A DNA stretch of 46,489 nt from an uncultured Lachnospiraceae bacterium (GCA_910583965.1 CAJUAE010000018.1:1-46489); one strand, 5' to 3'; positions 16,322-25,682 are shown, counted from the stretch's first letter. A program made the numbers and translations. Notes: generated by a model from the sequence alone, not told the origin.

Positions 16322-17194
16322 TTATATAAACTCTTTTCCTGTAAGTAGAGCAAATGCTTCTTTATACTTGTCAACGGTTTTAATAACAACTTCATCAGGC
16401 AACAAGTTGTCATTGTCTGGATTTGCCTTAAGCCAATCTCTCACATACTGCTTGTCAAAAGAAGGCTGTCCCTTTCCTGCCTCGTATCCTTCAAGCGGCC
16501 AGAATCGAGAACTGTCAGGTGTGAGCATCTCATCACCAAGTACCAAATTACCTTCCTTGTCAAGACCAAACTCAAACTTTGTATCCGCAATAATAATTCC
16601 TTTGCTCAACGCATACGCAGCACATTTTTTATAAAGGGCAATTGTCGCATCCTTAATCTTGATAGCATATTCCTCGCCTTTTCCGGGATATTGTGCTTCT
16701 AGCACTTCAATGCTGCGCTCAAAAGAAATATTCTCATCATGCAGCCCCAAATCGGCTTTTGTGCTTGGTGTGTAAATTGGCTCAGGAAGTTTTTCTGACT
16801 CTTGTAATCCTTCTGGAAGTTTTATTCCACACACTGTACCATTTTCTTTATAGCTTGCCCAGCCGCTTCCTGTGATATACCCACGCACAATACACTCTAT
16901 TGGAATCATATCAAGCTTATGGCACATCATACTATTCCCCTCAAACTGCTCCTGCTGGAAAAATTCAGGCATATCCTTGACATCCACAGAAATCATGTGA
17001 TTTGGCACAATGTCCTTGGTGAAATCAAACCAAAATCTTGACATCTGTGTGAGAATCGCACCTTTGTTTGTAATTTTATTTTTTAAAATGACATCAAAAG
17101 CAGATATTCTATCTGTTGCTACAATAATCAGACTGTCTCCATTGTCATATATCTCACGTACCTTACCCTCTTTAATTGGTGTAAATTCTTGCAT
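16322..17194 (-). CDS. purC: Phosphoribosylaminoimidazole-succinocarboxamide synthase (SAICAR synthetase)
   Basis: 290 residues. It ligates CAIR with aspartate using ATP to make SAICAR, which PurB then cleaves. It opens with KEGKVREIYDNGDSLIIVAT, and the motif IPIECIVRGYITGSGWASYK and the sequence IIADTKFEFGLD are diagnostic. The length is of the longer bacterial/yeast-like type rather than the 235-residue Bacillus form. AGGAGG lies 7 bases before the ATG. It starts 60 bases after the end of the four-gene operon upstream, with no terminator visible between, so read-through from that operon is possible. Confidence 0.96.
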   Translation of the reverse strand: MQEFTPIKEGKVREIYDNGDSLIIVATDRISAFDVILKNKITNKGAILTQMSRFWFDFTKDIVPNHMISVDVKDMPEFFQQEQFEGNSMMCHKLDMIPIECIVRGYITGSGWASYKENGTVCGIKLPEGLQESEKLPEPIYTPSTKADLGLHDENISFERSIEVLEAQYPGKGEEYAIKIKDATIALYKKCAAYALSKGIIIADTKFEFGLDKEGNLVLGDEMLTPDSSRFWPLEGYEAGKGQPSFDKQYVRDWLKANPDNDNLLPDEVVIKTVDKYKEAFALLTGKEFI

Positions 17195-17254
17195 TTTATT
17201 TTCCTCCTATTTTTCCTTGATATTTTTTAATCAAACTATGTATTTTTATAAGCA

Positions 17255-18442
17255 TTATGCAAGCGCTTTTTCATAGACAGACACCATATCCAAAATTTTC
17301 TCTGCATATTCTGGATAGTTATCCACAATATCCTTTACCTCGTCCTGTGCATCTTGTGCTATCTTTGCATTGTACTCCATCTGTTTTCTAAGTTTTTGGC
17401 GTCGAATAATCAATCCATGTCGGATCTCAACCATCTCCTTGTTGTCAATCAACGCTGCTGCCTGATGAAGCCAAATATTTGGATCTGCAAGATTGCAACG
17501 GCGCAAAAGCTTAATGAGTGCTGCTTCATTGAAATCCATATCCTGTTCCATCTGCTTTTCCTGTTCACGATGAATGTTTTCTTCTAAGTACTTATCCCAT
17601 AATTTTTTAAGCTCATTGGAACTGTTCACGTCATATTTGACATACAGATATTCCAAAAGGTTTGTATTGTTTACATAGCGAATTTTTACTGTATTGTGCA
17701 GCAGTACAAGCTTGTTAATTCCTTTTTCAACGCGCACCAGTTCCCGCTGCGATTCATGAAATTTTACAAACACAAATGCCAGTGTTGTCGCTGCAACCAA
17801 CACAGCAATCGTATAGCCAAGAGAAACGTCAAGATGCCACGACGCGCCAATAATTGTAAGCAATATAACCAAAAACATCATGGAGCCAACGCACATAAAG
17901 GTGATCCCTTTCATATTTTGCATTGCATTCTGAAGTTCATTCTTCCTAAAATAATAAGCGTGCCGCTCTCCCTCAAGCCTTCCCATATCTTTCTTGACCA
18001 AAACTTGATAGTCCTCAGCTTCTTTTAATCTGCGGTACCCTTCTGGCATATATTGTTCGATGCGCTCCATGCGCAAATAATCCTCTGGTTTCATAACACG
18101 CCGCTTTTTGTCAAGCTTCTCTCGATTGCTCTCAAGTTCCAAAATTTTCCCAGCATAGGTTTTTAATTGTTCTTTTACCTCGTCTGTCTGTACCTCAATC
18201 TCCTCCATATCTGTCAAGTAGGACGTCACAAGATTGTACTCACCGCCGAGAGCATCCAACTCCTTAGATGCTTCTGACATTTGTTCCAGACACGCCTTGA
18301 CATAATGCTCTCTTTGTATTTTGTCATGCATGTCAATATTATCACGCTTTAAACGTTCCTCCTCCCAGTCTGGTCGGTACACATTTTCGTCTTCCTCCTG
18401 CTGCCGATTAAACAGTCCCTTAATCTTTCCCAATAATCCCAT
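17255..18442 (-). CDS. Membrane-anchored coiled-coil protein (last gene of the four-gene operon)
   Basis: 395 residues, unrecognised family. Residues 1-175 are highly charged and rich in Glu/Lys heptads (for example LKTYAGKILELESNREKLDK), suggesting long coiled coils. Two membrane helices follow at about 178-200 (TFMCVGSMMFLVILLTIIGA) and 206-226, joined by a short loop that would face outside. Another charged helical region fills the remaining 165 residues. There is no signal peptide, so both termini should be cytoplasmic. AAAGGGG precedes the ATG, 18 bases after the TPR-like gene. I infer that it tethers the complex encoded by this operon to the membrane. Confidence 0.85.
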   Translation of the reverse strand: MGLLGKIKGLFNRQQEEDENVYRPDWEEERLKRDNIDMHDKIQREHYVKACLEQMSEASKELDALGGEYNLVTSYLTDMEEIEVQTDEVKEQLKTYAGKILELESNREKLDKKRRVMKPEDYLRMERIEQYMPEGYRRLKEAEDYQVLVKKDMGRLEGERHAYYFRKNELQNAMQNMKGITFMCVGSMMFLVILLTIIGASWHLDVSLGYTIAVLVAATTLAFVFVKFHESQRELVRVEKGINKLVLLHNTVKIRYVNNTNLLEYLYVKYDVNSSNELKKLWDKYLEENIHREQEKQMEQDMDFNEAALIKLLRRCNLADPNIWLHQAAALIDNKEMVEIRHGLIIRRQKLRKQMEYNAKIAQDAQDEVKDIVDNYPEYAEKILDMVSVYEKALA

Positions 18443-18460
18443 CTTGAAAAACCCCTTTCG

Positions 18461-19294
18461 CTAACTCATTGTCTGGCGCTTGTAATCCTTTTTAAGTTGT
18501 CCGATTAGCGCCTGTGACTGCTGGCGGTACAATTCCATCTGTCCGCTTGCTTTCAATTCTTCTAGTTCTGTCACCAGTTTCTTTTCCCGCGAAGCAAACC
18601 ACTTTTGATCTACCTGTGCACACAACTGCTCCACCATTTGGAAATCCTCCTCCCAGTCTGGATTATCCCTTTTAAAAGCGCCATAAGCATAGTCTGTAAG
18701 TGCCTTTCTGTTCGCAAGAATATAGGCGTATCTAGTTTGTCTGTCAGGATGCAACAAATATGCTTCATAATATAGATCTGCCGCCTGTCTATAAGCAAAA
18801 TCCATAGCATAGATAGATGCCATATTATAATACAACAATGCCCTCCCCGCATTATCCCGTGAAGATATATACTCCACCAACTCCCCATAAATGGCAAGCG
18901 CCTGCCGAAATCTTCCTTGCTGATACAAGTATTCCGCCCTTTTTCTATACTTCTCAATAATGGTAAGACTTGACTGCTCTTTCAAAATACGGTCTACCTG
19001 TTTTATTGTACTGCTGTCATACATTCCTGTTCTCTCTAGTATTGTCGAGACAAAAGCGGCAACAGATACGTGCTTCCTGACATAAACATCGAGTTCATCT
19101 GCAAGTTCTGTAAGTCCACACTCTTGGCGAATCCAATGCACAAGGTCTTCTGAAACCACAGAGTCATCTAGCAGATGTACCCTTTCCATAAAATAATAAC
19201 ATAACTCCTCTATAGAATACAATGAAATGTCAGAAAATTTTAAATAAAATGGATTTTTTGCATAATTTCCTGTGCAAAGACAAACATTATTCAT
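18461..19294 (-). CDS. TPR-like helical protein (third gene of the four-gene operon)
   Basis: 277 residues with no signal peptide or membrane segment. Residues 1-115 are helical without a recognised motif. From about 117, paired helices follow the TPR pattern: AEYLYQQGRFRQALAIYGEL, then YYNMASIYAMDFAYRQAADL and YYEAYLLHPDRQTRYAYI. The C-terminal 70 residues are charged and probably form a coiled coil. TPR proteins commonly bind chaperones or scaffold complexes, which fits its place directly after a gene for an Hsp70/actin-like protein. AAAGGGG precedes the ATG. The gaps are 20 bases upstream and 18 bases downstream. Confidence 0.85.
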   Translation of the reverse strand: MNNVCLCTGNYAKNPFYLKFSDISLYSIEELCYYFMERVHLLDDSVVSEDLVHWIRQECGLTELADELDVYVRKHVSVAAFVSTILERTGMYDSSTIKQVDRILKEQSSLTIIEKYRKRAEYLYQQGRFRQALAIYGELVEYISSRDNAGRALLYYNMASIYAMDFAYRQAADLYYEAYLLHPDRQTRYAYILANRKALTDYAYGAFKRDNPDWEEDFQMVEQLCAQVDQKWFASREKKLVTELEELKASGQMELYRQQSQALIGQLKKDYKRQTMS

Positions 19295-19314
19295 TTACAT
19301 AACCCCTTTGTTTT

Positions 19315-20649
19315 CTATGTAATGGCCTCCAATGGCAGGCATTCTCTCCAGACTTGGCCTGTAGATGGGAAAAACTCACCAAATCCTTTATCTGTTATCT
19401 GAATCTGGACAGCATTTGGATCTTCCATATAAAACCGAAGCTCCACACGGTTTGTCTTGTTCCCTCTCACTTTTAAACCTTCCAGAGAAATTCGCGCAAT
19501 CCGTGTCTTTCTTCCGTCTACAGGCGCTATATTAAGTGTGATAATATTGTTCTTTGCCAGCATAACATCAAAAACACGCTGTGCCTCATACCAGTTTGTT
19601 CCCGCATCAAGAATCGGATAATAAATTTCATTCTGTCCTCGATCACAAGTCATACCAATATTTGCGCGAAGCTTATCCTTTGATAAATAGACATAAGACG
19701 TAGATAATGTGGAAGGATAAACACGTTCTCGTGCGCCATAACATGCTCCCTTGCTAAAAAGATTATTTCCTTGAAAAACACGTCTTCCTCGACACATATA
19801 TTTGAGCGACTCTCGACACCAATCTTTAGAAAAAGAATCGCCCAATAAGAAAACAGATGTTATGATTCTCTGTTCACAATTTTTTCGCACAATCTCAAGC
19901 AATACAGCGTCCAATTGCCTATAAAATACACTCTTTGCAGTTTCACTCTTGTCGGACAAATCTGGAATCTTCATCTGCGGATAGTGCACAGTATCTATAA
20001 AACACGCCACCGGATCTGTCTTTCTGTTCATAGAAAGTCGATGACTTTTAATGCCATCACTTCTATAATCATACAAAAGCACATCATGAACCCACATTTC
20101 TTCTGGCTGATGAATCATATATTGAAAGAAACAATCTTCGTGACTTAAAAAATAAATCTCTGTTTTTCGATAGACAGTATGTGTTGAAATATTTTTTAGC
20201 ATATTCATAACATCTGTATTCATATCTTTCATTGTAAATGCCACTGCTGCAATATCTTCCGATACAATATATGCGAACAGCATTGCAAGCGCTTTTTTCA
20301 CAAAAATCTCAAGCAAATACTCTGCTGTCAGTTCCTCCTCATTCACTTTAACACTCACATTATCTTTTGCCAACAGAACAAGATTCTCCACAAGCACCCC
20401 TTGTCCTTCTTTTGCAGCTTTCAGCGCCTCCTTTCCAATCAGCCATGTAGCATTTTCTTCCACATCATTTTTCTTGCACAGGAGTGTAGGTATATTGTAC
20501 TGCTCTCCCCCCATCACCAGACTAATCGTGTCAGGCATACTCTGATTCTGTCTGCAATAACTAATTTGTGAATAATCATTCCCCAAGTCAAAACCAACTA
20601 CTACTTTGTTCTTCTTCGTTATTTCATCCAGTGCCTTGTCAATCAACAT
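19315..20649 (-). CDS. Degenerate Hsp70/actin-fold ATPase-like protein (second gene of the four-gene operon)
   Basis: 444 residues. VVGFDLGNDYSQISYC at about 17-32 matches the phosphate-1 loop of Hsp70/FtsA/MreB-type ATPases. VLLYDYRSDGIKSHRLS lies where the phosphate-2 loop is expected but lacks its GG(T/S) glycines. TSVFLLGDSFSKDW followed by FSKGACYGA resembles the adenosine motif and the GAA end of the Hsp70 nucleotide domain. A short beta-rich C-terminal domain (about 360-444) would replace the substrate-binding domain. ATP hydrolysis may therefore be weak or absent. From memory, unverified, such proteins carry the label DUF5716. AGAGGGG precedes the ATG. An in-frame open stretch upstream is noted separately. 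The partner genes suggest a co-chaperone-like complex. Confidence 0.75.
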   Translation of the reverse strand: MLIDKALDEITKKNKVVVGFDLGNDYSQISYCRQNQSMPDTISLVMGGEQYNIPTLLCKKNDVEENATWLIGKEALKAAKEGQGVLVENLVLLAKDNVSVKVNEEELTAEYLLEIFVKKALAMLFAYIVSEDIAAVAFTMKDMNTDVMNMLKNISTHTVYRKTEIYFLSHEDCFFQYMIHQPEEMWVHDVLLYDYRSDGIKSHRLSMNRKTDPVACFIDTVHYPQMKIPDLSDKSETAKSVFYRQLDAVLLEIVRKNCEQRIITSVFLLGDSFSKDWCRESLKYMCRGRRVFQGNNLFSKGACYGARERVYPSTLSTSYVYLSKDKLRANIGMTCDRGQNEIYYPILDAGTNWYEAQRVFDVMLAKNNIITLNIAPVDGRKTRIARISLEGLKVRGNKTNRVELRFYMEDPNAVQIQITDKGFGEFFPSTGQVWRECLPLEAIT

Positions 20650-20728
20650 CTTTTCATACCCCTCTTTCAGAGAGTCGACTCTAGAAGCGGTTAATAAATT
20701 ACTCTTTAACAGTTCCTCACGCTTTTCC

Positions 20729-23700
20729 TTATAATACCTTAAACAGCTCTCTTACACAGAAGTCTTGATACAGATAATCTTCCATCAACTGATGTGCCGT
20801 CGTTTCATCTTGCAGGCTAACACTCAGCAAAATATCATTTAATATATTAAACCTATCATCTGTATCATACTGACCTTTTCCAGATGCATTGCTTCCTATG
20901 CCTGCTTCTGATTTGCCGTACAACGTACCACTCTGTGTCACATGTTCTTGCAGATATCCCCCATCTTCCGCATAGCTTTCTGTAATGTAATACTGAATTG
21001 TCTCTCCGTGAAACAATTGAAACATGCTTACATGAATCCCCTCATACATCTCTTTCATCTCGCGGATATCATAACTTCCATAGTCGACAGCGTTCTCAGC
21101 CTGTTCATCCAATTCGTCGCTCGCTAAACACTCCACATTGCTTTCTGATAAAGGTTGTTCCTCAGTAGAACCATCATCAAAAATATAGTGTATATACACT
21201 TGACTGTGGGGCTGTGTTCGATATTCCACAAAAATACTGTTCTTAATATAGTGCAGTTCTGGCACTAAAGAAACAAGCTTCACATAAAAAGGAAAATAAA
21301 CATCTTCATTTAATAACTCTTGCACAAACTGTCGAACAACATCCTCTGGTATCTCTGTATTATTTTGAATGTTTTCTGCCCAGAATTTTAATAGCGCAAG
21401 CTTACAGATTGCCTCTGTCAACTCCCCATTTGTATATCTTTGATATAACATATCAAAAATCTGCGGGCATAAAATAGCCTCATAAACAAAATATTCATAA
21501 GACATTTCCAATAAAATCTTCTTTATAAGTACCCTATCCTGCTTTTCACACCGCGCATAGGAAATCAACAGTGTATCCCTGTCAGGAATCAACATGCTTG
21601 TATATTCTGTCTGTTGAAGGATCCGCTCCATAATTCGCTGCGTATCAAGTTCCAAATCTAAAGCCGACTTCCATAATTTTCTGAGCTCTGCAACCTTTCC
21701 GTTATAATTTATCATTAAATAATGCAAGATATTTTCGTCATATTTCATATTTTTGTAAATATAGTATGCCACATTTACAAGAAATTCTTCATATTCAAAA
21801 TCCTTGTTGACAATCCGCTTACTGACAAGTCGCGCTACAGATTTGGGGTCTACATCTGCCACTCCGTAAGATTTCAGCCAATAATACGCCTTGTCAAACA
21901 TTCCCCGCGAAATCATATATCGAATAAACTCTGCCCGCTCAGAAGCTGCCATCGCATCAGCTTCAATATCCTCCAAAAAAGCATCCAATTCGCCAATCAT
22001 ATCATTATCATAATAGAATCGCAAAAGCTTTGTGCGAATCTCTTTTTTAAAGCTCTCCACCACTTGTGGGGATTCCGCAAGATTTTTAAAACGCCTGACA
22101 TTGTCATTGGTAATTGTTATATAATTCTTGTCCACTTCACACAGATAAATATCAAAACTAAGACGACCTTTCATATAGTTGCTAATATATTTAATCTGTT
22201 TTTTGGGTTCCATAAGTTGTTTGTTTTCGTAATAAATGCTTTTTGTAAACCGGCTGCCATTCTCATCTTGTAAAAAAAGTTTATATTCACTCCCATAAAT
22301 CGGTATCATACAAACACAATTTTTCACAGGATACAAACTTTCTCCATTCACCTTCTCATGAATGACGACAATGTTTTTCACCTTCGGATTGTCCACATAA
22401 ATCCGATGCATAAAAAGAAGCGGCGTAAAGGCATAAGCCGTATCGTCCATAATCATCTGCGGCACCAATCTATTTCTGTAAAGATACGCAAGATTTTCAT
22501 TGATATGCCCCAGTTTAATCTGGTCTACAATAAATCGTTCAATTGCAATGCGATAACTCTGCTCCAAATCAGGATACTTATCCTTATTTTTAATAATATA
22601 AGCATACAAAAAGGCATTTAACTCATAATCAAGGCTACTCTGGTATGCAAAATACATCAATACCATTTTAGGTATTTCCAGACTTTCTTTAATATCTCCA
22701 TATTTGTCAAGTTCTAGTGACATCATATAGTATTCGTAAAGACCAGTGACTCTTACTGAATACTCTACGCCAAGCATATACCACGGATAAAAGTCAACGC
22801 CTTTTTTATCTCCAAGAATCAGAATATGACAAATAGATGCTACTGTCTGTGGTGATTTATACACACGATATACCTCACCCAATATCCGAATCAACAGTGT
22901 AGAATATGTTTTTTTGCGGGCAGCAAGATATTGTAATTGCTCAATTAATTCTGATCGAAGCATTTGGCGCCGCGCACCATGCCACAGTACATTTTCTTCA
23001 AATGCATCTAATTTTAACAGAAAAGTTGGATTGTCTTGCAATAACAAGACTGCCTCACACAAAAGCATTGGGCTTGTACATCCATTTTCAAACATTTCCT
23101 CCATAAACTGCCATCGAAGCTCCCGATTCCTCAACAAATCTTCGTTAAGTTGGAGAATCAGCCAGCCAAGTCGCCACTCCACAGGATTGTTCGCATAGAT
23201 TGTCTCAATCTCGTCACTAACTTCCTTCACATAATCTTCTGCACAGTTAATTAAAGTAGTCAAGTATAGATAATAACATTTCTGAAAAATATCCCCTGCT
23301 TCTTTGGTCAAGCGCTGTTCTAGCATATCAAGATACCATTTCGCCTCATTAAAACGTTCCTTTGTAATCAAAAGCTGCGTTCTGTAAAGATTAAAAAGAA
23401 TGTTATCCTCATCTGAATCCAGAAGATTTCCTACTCCTTTTTCAAACTGACTCATCCACTGGTTTTGTGTCAGACAGTTCAGTTTCATATTGACATAGCC
23501 ATTTACCAAATCGCATAATGCCTGTTTTCGCTTTCTGCTATCTGTTCTTCTCTCTGGTTCCTCCTCTATTAGAATATCAACTGGAACGGTATATTCATTA
23601 CAGGCATCAGAAAAGATAACTGCTCCACTATTCACACCATCATGCAACTTTGACGCGTCAATATAAATATTAAAATTACACTTGTTATTAATAAAGTCTA

Positions 23701-24400
23701 TATTTGTGAGTTGTTGTCTGTCTGTACTGAGAAATTCTCCAACAATCCAGATATTGACATAGCTATATCCCCATCCACTCTTTGTGATAACAATGCTTTT
23801 TACTATACTGTCTCGAATATCCTCAAGCAAAAACCCTTCTATATCAAAGCTGTAAATAATTGGCGTTTTTTTGCTGATTTCAATCAGAAATTCTTCCACA
23901 TTCTGTTCATTTCCCTCAAAACGAGACTGTCCTGTATAAGACATACGAGCATTTTTATCACTTCTCTGAATAATAGAGGCAAAATTCTTGGAGTAAAACA
24001 GCGCAACTGCTTCTTCCCAGTTTGTCTGTGCCAAATTGGTAAAGTGAAACAGATTCTTGATTACCCCCATAGAACTCTGAAGTTGTGGTTTTAAAATACT
24101 AATCTTATAAGAAATTATATATTCGCCACGATTACTTATAATCACAAACTCTCCTCGGATACTTCCTCCTGCCTCGGCAGTGGTTCCATCAAAATAGTAT
24201 GGGATTTGTGTCTCCTCACCGCGAAACTCTGCCTCATATGTTCGCATCCTTGTATCAGACGAGTATATTTTTCCCTCTGCATATTTATCAGCGGCATGTA
24301 TGGTAAAGCTGTCCTCGATCATTTGTCCTGGTTCTGCACTTAACACAATCTCTTGACAGGAAAATTCGAGATATTCCGGCTTCTCCCTGTTGTCACCCAT
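20729..24400 (-). CDS. Giant beta-sandwich / alpha-solenoid protein (DUF5717-like; first gene of the four-gene operon)
   Basis: 1223 residues with no signal peptide or membrane helix, so cytoplasmic despite its size. Residues 1-110 look like an Ig-like beta-sandwich (LSAEPGQMIEDSFTIHAADK ... GEFVIISNRGEYIISYKISI). A second beta domain spans about 185-285 and ends EYTVPVDILI. From about 290 to 1050 the sequence is almost entirely helical, with TPR-like spacing (for example LYRTQLLITKERFNEAKWYL). A further beta-rich part follows at about 1060-1150 (SQVYIHYIFDDGS ... VSMFQLFHGETIQYYI). The family name is from memory. It has its own promoter (24434-24463) and AAGGAAG before the ATG. It is probably the scaffold of the complex encoded by this operon. 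No enzymatic motif was seen. Confidence 0.82.
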   Translation of the reverse strand: MGDNREKPEYLEFSCQEIVLSAEPGQMIEDSFTIHAADKYAEGKIYSSDTRMRTYEAEFRGEETQIPYYFDGTTAEAGGSIRGEFVIISNRGEYIISYKISILKPQLQSSMGVIKNLFHFTNLAQTNWEEAVALFYSKNFASIIQRSDKNARMSYTGQSRFEGNEQNVEEFLIEISKKTPIIYSFDIEGFLLEDIRDSIVKSIVITKSGWGYSYVNIWIVGEFLSTDRQQLTNIDFINNKCNFNIYIDASKLHDGVNSGAVIFSDACNEYTVPVDILIEEEPERRTDSRKRKQALCDLVNGYVNMKLNCLTQNQWMSQFEKGVGNLLDSDEDNILFNLYRTQLLITKERFNEAKWYLDMLEQRLTKEAGDIFQKCYYLYLTTLINCAEDYVKEVSDEIETIYANNPVEWRLGWLILQLNEDLLRNRELRWQFMEEMFENGCTSPMLLCEAVLLLQDNPTFLLKLDAFEENVLWHGARRQMLRSELIEQLQYLAARKKTYSTLLIRILGEVYRVYKSPQTVASICHILILGDKKGVDFYPWYMLGVEYSVRVTGLYEYYMMSLELDKYGDIKESLEIPKMVLMYFAYQSSLDYELNAFLYAYIIKNKDKYPDLEQSYRIAIERFIVDQIKLGHINENLAYLYRNRLVPQMIMDDTAYAFTPLLFMHRIYVDNPKVKNIVVIHEKVNGESLYPVKNCVCMIPIYGSEYKLFLQDENGSRFTKSIYYENKQLMEPKKQIKYISNYMKGRLSFDIYLCEVDKNYITITNDNVRRFKNLAESPQVVESFKKEIRTKLLRFYYDNDMIGELDAFLEDIEADAMAASERAEFIRYMISRGMFDKAYYWLKSYGVADVDPKSVARLVSKRIVNKDFEYEEFLVNVAYYIYKNMKYDENILHYLMINYNGKVAELRKLWKSALDLELDTQRIMERILQQTEYTSMLIPDRDTLLISYARCEKQDRVLIKKILLEMSYEYFVYEAILCPQIFDMLYQRYTNGELTEAICKLALLKFWAENIQNNTEIPEDVVRQFVQELLNEDVYFPFYVKLVSLVPELHYIKNSIFVEYRTQPHSQVYIHYIFDDGSTEEQPLSESNVECLASDELDEQAENAVDYGSYDIREMKEMYEGIHVSMFQLFHGETIQYYITESYAEDGGYLQEHVTQSGTLYGKSEAGIGSNASGKGQYDTDDRFNILNDILLSVSLQDETTAHQLMEDYLYQDFCVRELFKVL

Positions 24401-24433
24401 TGTTTCACTTCCTTAAAAATTTCATTATCATCT

Positions 24434-24463
24434 AGTATACTCTATCTTGTAACATTATGTAAA
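24434..24463 (-). promoter_or_regulatory. Promoter of the four-gene operon
   Basis: Minus-strand TTTACA (24458-24463), an 18-base spacer and TATACT (24434-24439), giving a leader of roughly 30 bases before the ATG at 24400. No further promoter or terminator is evident inside the four genes. Confidence 0.7.
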
Positions 24464-24746
24464 TGTATATTTTTAATATTATGTTGTAACCATTCAGTCA
24501 TGCAAATTTAAATATAAAAAATGCTGTTTCATTTACCCATATAAGGCATTTTATAGGACACCTGACATGAAATAGACAGTGATAAATAGCCTAAACAAAT
24601 GTCAGATTGCACAGACTAACTACTTAATAAATAGGCATAGCCAAATTGTAACATTACATTTTATCGTTTTCTCCCGAAAAGAGTTTAATACAAGAAGTTA
24701 TTATACCATATCATTTCACAATTTAGAATAATGAAATGAAAGAAAG

Positions 24747-24811
24747 CATCAAAAAAGAATCAATTCTGTTACCGAAACAAAGTGAACAGCATCTTGATTC
24801 TTTTTTGATAC
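24747..24811 (-). terminator. Terminator after the histidine kinase gene
   Basis: Perfect 16-base arms ATCAAAAAAGAATCAA (24748-24763) and its complement (24794-24809) with a 30-base loop. On the minus strand the second arm contains TTTTTT. It lies 17 bases after the kinase stop. The long arms and loop are unusual for a simple terminator. Confidence 0.7.
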
Positions 24812-24827
24812 TTATCAATAAGCTTTT

Positions 24828-25682
24828 CTATATTTTTACCCCAAAGCAAATCTCTTGCCCATTCTCTTGTTCTAACAATTCCACAGTAATCTCTCCTTTG
24901 TGGCGTTTTGCAATTTGGTTTGCTTGATACAATCCAATCCCCCTATCTTCTCGGTTCTTTTTGGTTGTGAATCCCTTTTCAAAAAAGTGTGAAATTTCCC
25001 CCATAGTCAAATCTTCTACTTGATTTTTAATCATAAAAATCAACTTATCGTTTTTAGCATCCAATACCATTTCCACTCTGTTTTTCTGTGGTGTCGCTGC
25101 CTCAAATGCATTGTCAGTGAGCGTTCCTATGATTTCGACAAGCGCGTGTTCTGACACAGGGGTTACAATTTCCTGACTCAACACTTGTATATCAATATCT
25201 ATATAGCTGGGTGCGCTAATAATTTTACTATATAAAAAACCAGCCAATATTTTATCTGAAATACGCAACAATGCCGGATTGCAGCGGGATTTATCCCCAT
25301 AAATATCCTTGCAGTACGCTGACTGCGCTTTCACTAGCTCATCATAATTGTCAATGGTTATATGCATATTTAAAATCGCATTCATATGATTGTCAAATTC
25401 ATGCTGACGCGCCCTAATATCCTTTGTCAGTTCTTCCATCGGCTTTATGTACAGCTTGTAAATTTTTAACTCCTGCTCCTGTCGTCTCAGTGCAGCATAA
25501 TTCTGCGTCCAATCAAGAAAGCCAAATATTATCACAGAAAAAACAATGCCAAACAATACCATCACTTTAATGTCAAGCGTGTGACTCAAATACAAATCGA
25601 CCAACAGATATAATGCAATCATCAATGCCACCACGCAAAAGATTCTATATAAAAATTTTCTGCCAAGTTCCGCCATTCCCAT
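24828..25682 (-). CDS. GHKL sensor histidine kinase (AgrC-like HATPase) with two membrane helices
   Basis: 284 residues. Two membrane helices (about 10-30 and 38-57) are followed by a coiled linker. The phosphoacceptor motif is RQHEFDNHMNAI, with His94 the likely site. The C-terminal ATPase domain has the N box TDNAFEAA and the G box RGIGLYQANQIAKRHKG. It resembles the cytoplasmic half of AgrC/BlpH-type kinases but lacks their six- or seven-helix peptide sensor, so the input signal is probably membrane-derived or supplied by a partner. The LytTR regulator gene lies 150 bases upstream. A possible separate promoter is at 25697-25724, and a terminator follows. Confidence 0.9.
   Translation of the reverse strand: MGMAELGRKFLYRIFCVVALMIALYLLVDLYLSHTLDIKVMVLFGIVFSVIIFGFLDWTQNYAALRRQEQELKIYKLYIKPMEELTKDIRARQHEFDNHMNAILNMHITIDNYDELVKAQSAYCKDIYGDKSRCNPALLRISDKILAGFLYSKIISAPSYIDIDIQVLSQEIVTPVSEHALVEIIGTLTDNAFEAATPQKNRVEMVLDAKNDKLIFMIKNQVEDLTMGEISHFFEKGFTTKKNREDRGIGLYQANQIAKRHKGEITVELLEQENGQEICFGVKI

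Larger units (their letters stand above)
24401..24827. other. Intergenic region between the four-gene operon and the kinase gene
   Basis: 427 bases without a supported gene. The right end holds the kinase-side terminator (24747-24811) and the left end holds the promoter of the giant-protein gene. The middle (24480-24740) is AT-rich. I see no convincing RNA structure or ORF in it. Confidence 0.6.

Noticed and set aside
21722..22273. 183-codon plus-strand ORF inside the giant-protein gene
   Set aside because: Composition is rich in Phe/Ile/His as expected of antisense frames in AT-rich genes, with no ribosome site and no motif. The minus-strand gene is clearly the real one.
24736..24927. Plus-strand ORF over the end of the kinase gene
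   Set aside because: It begins inside the 16-base inverted repeat and continues antisense to the kinase gene with no ribosome site.
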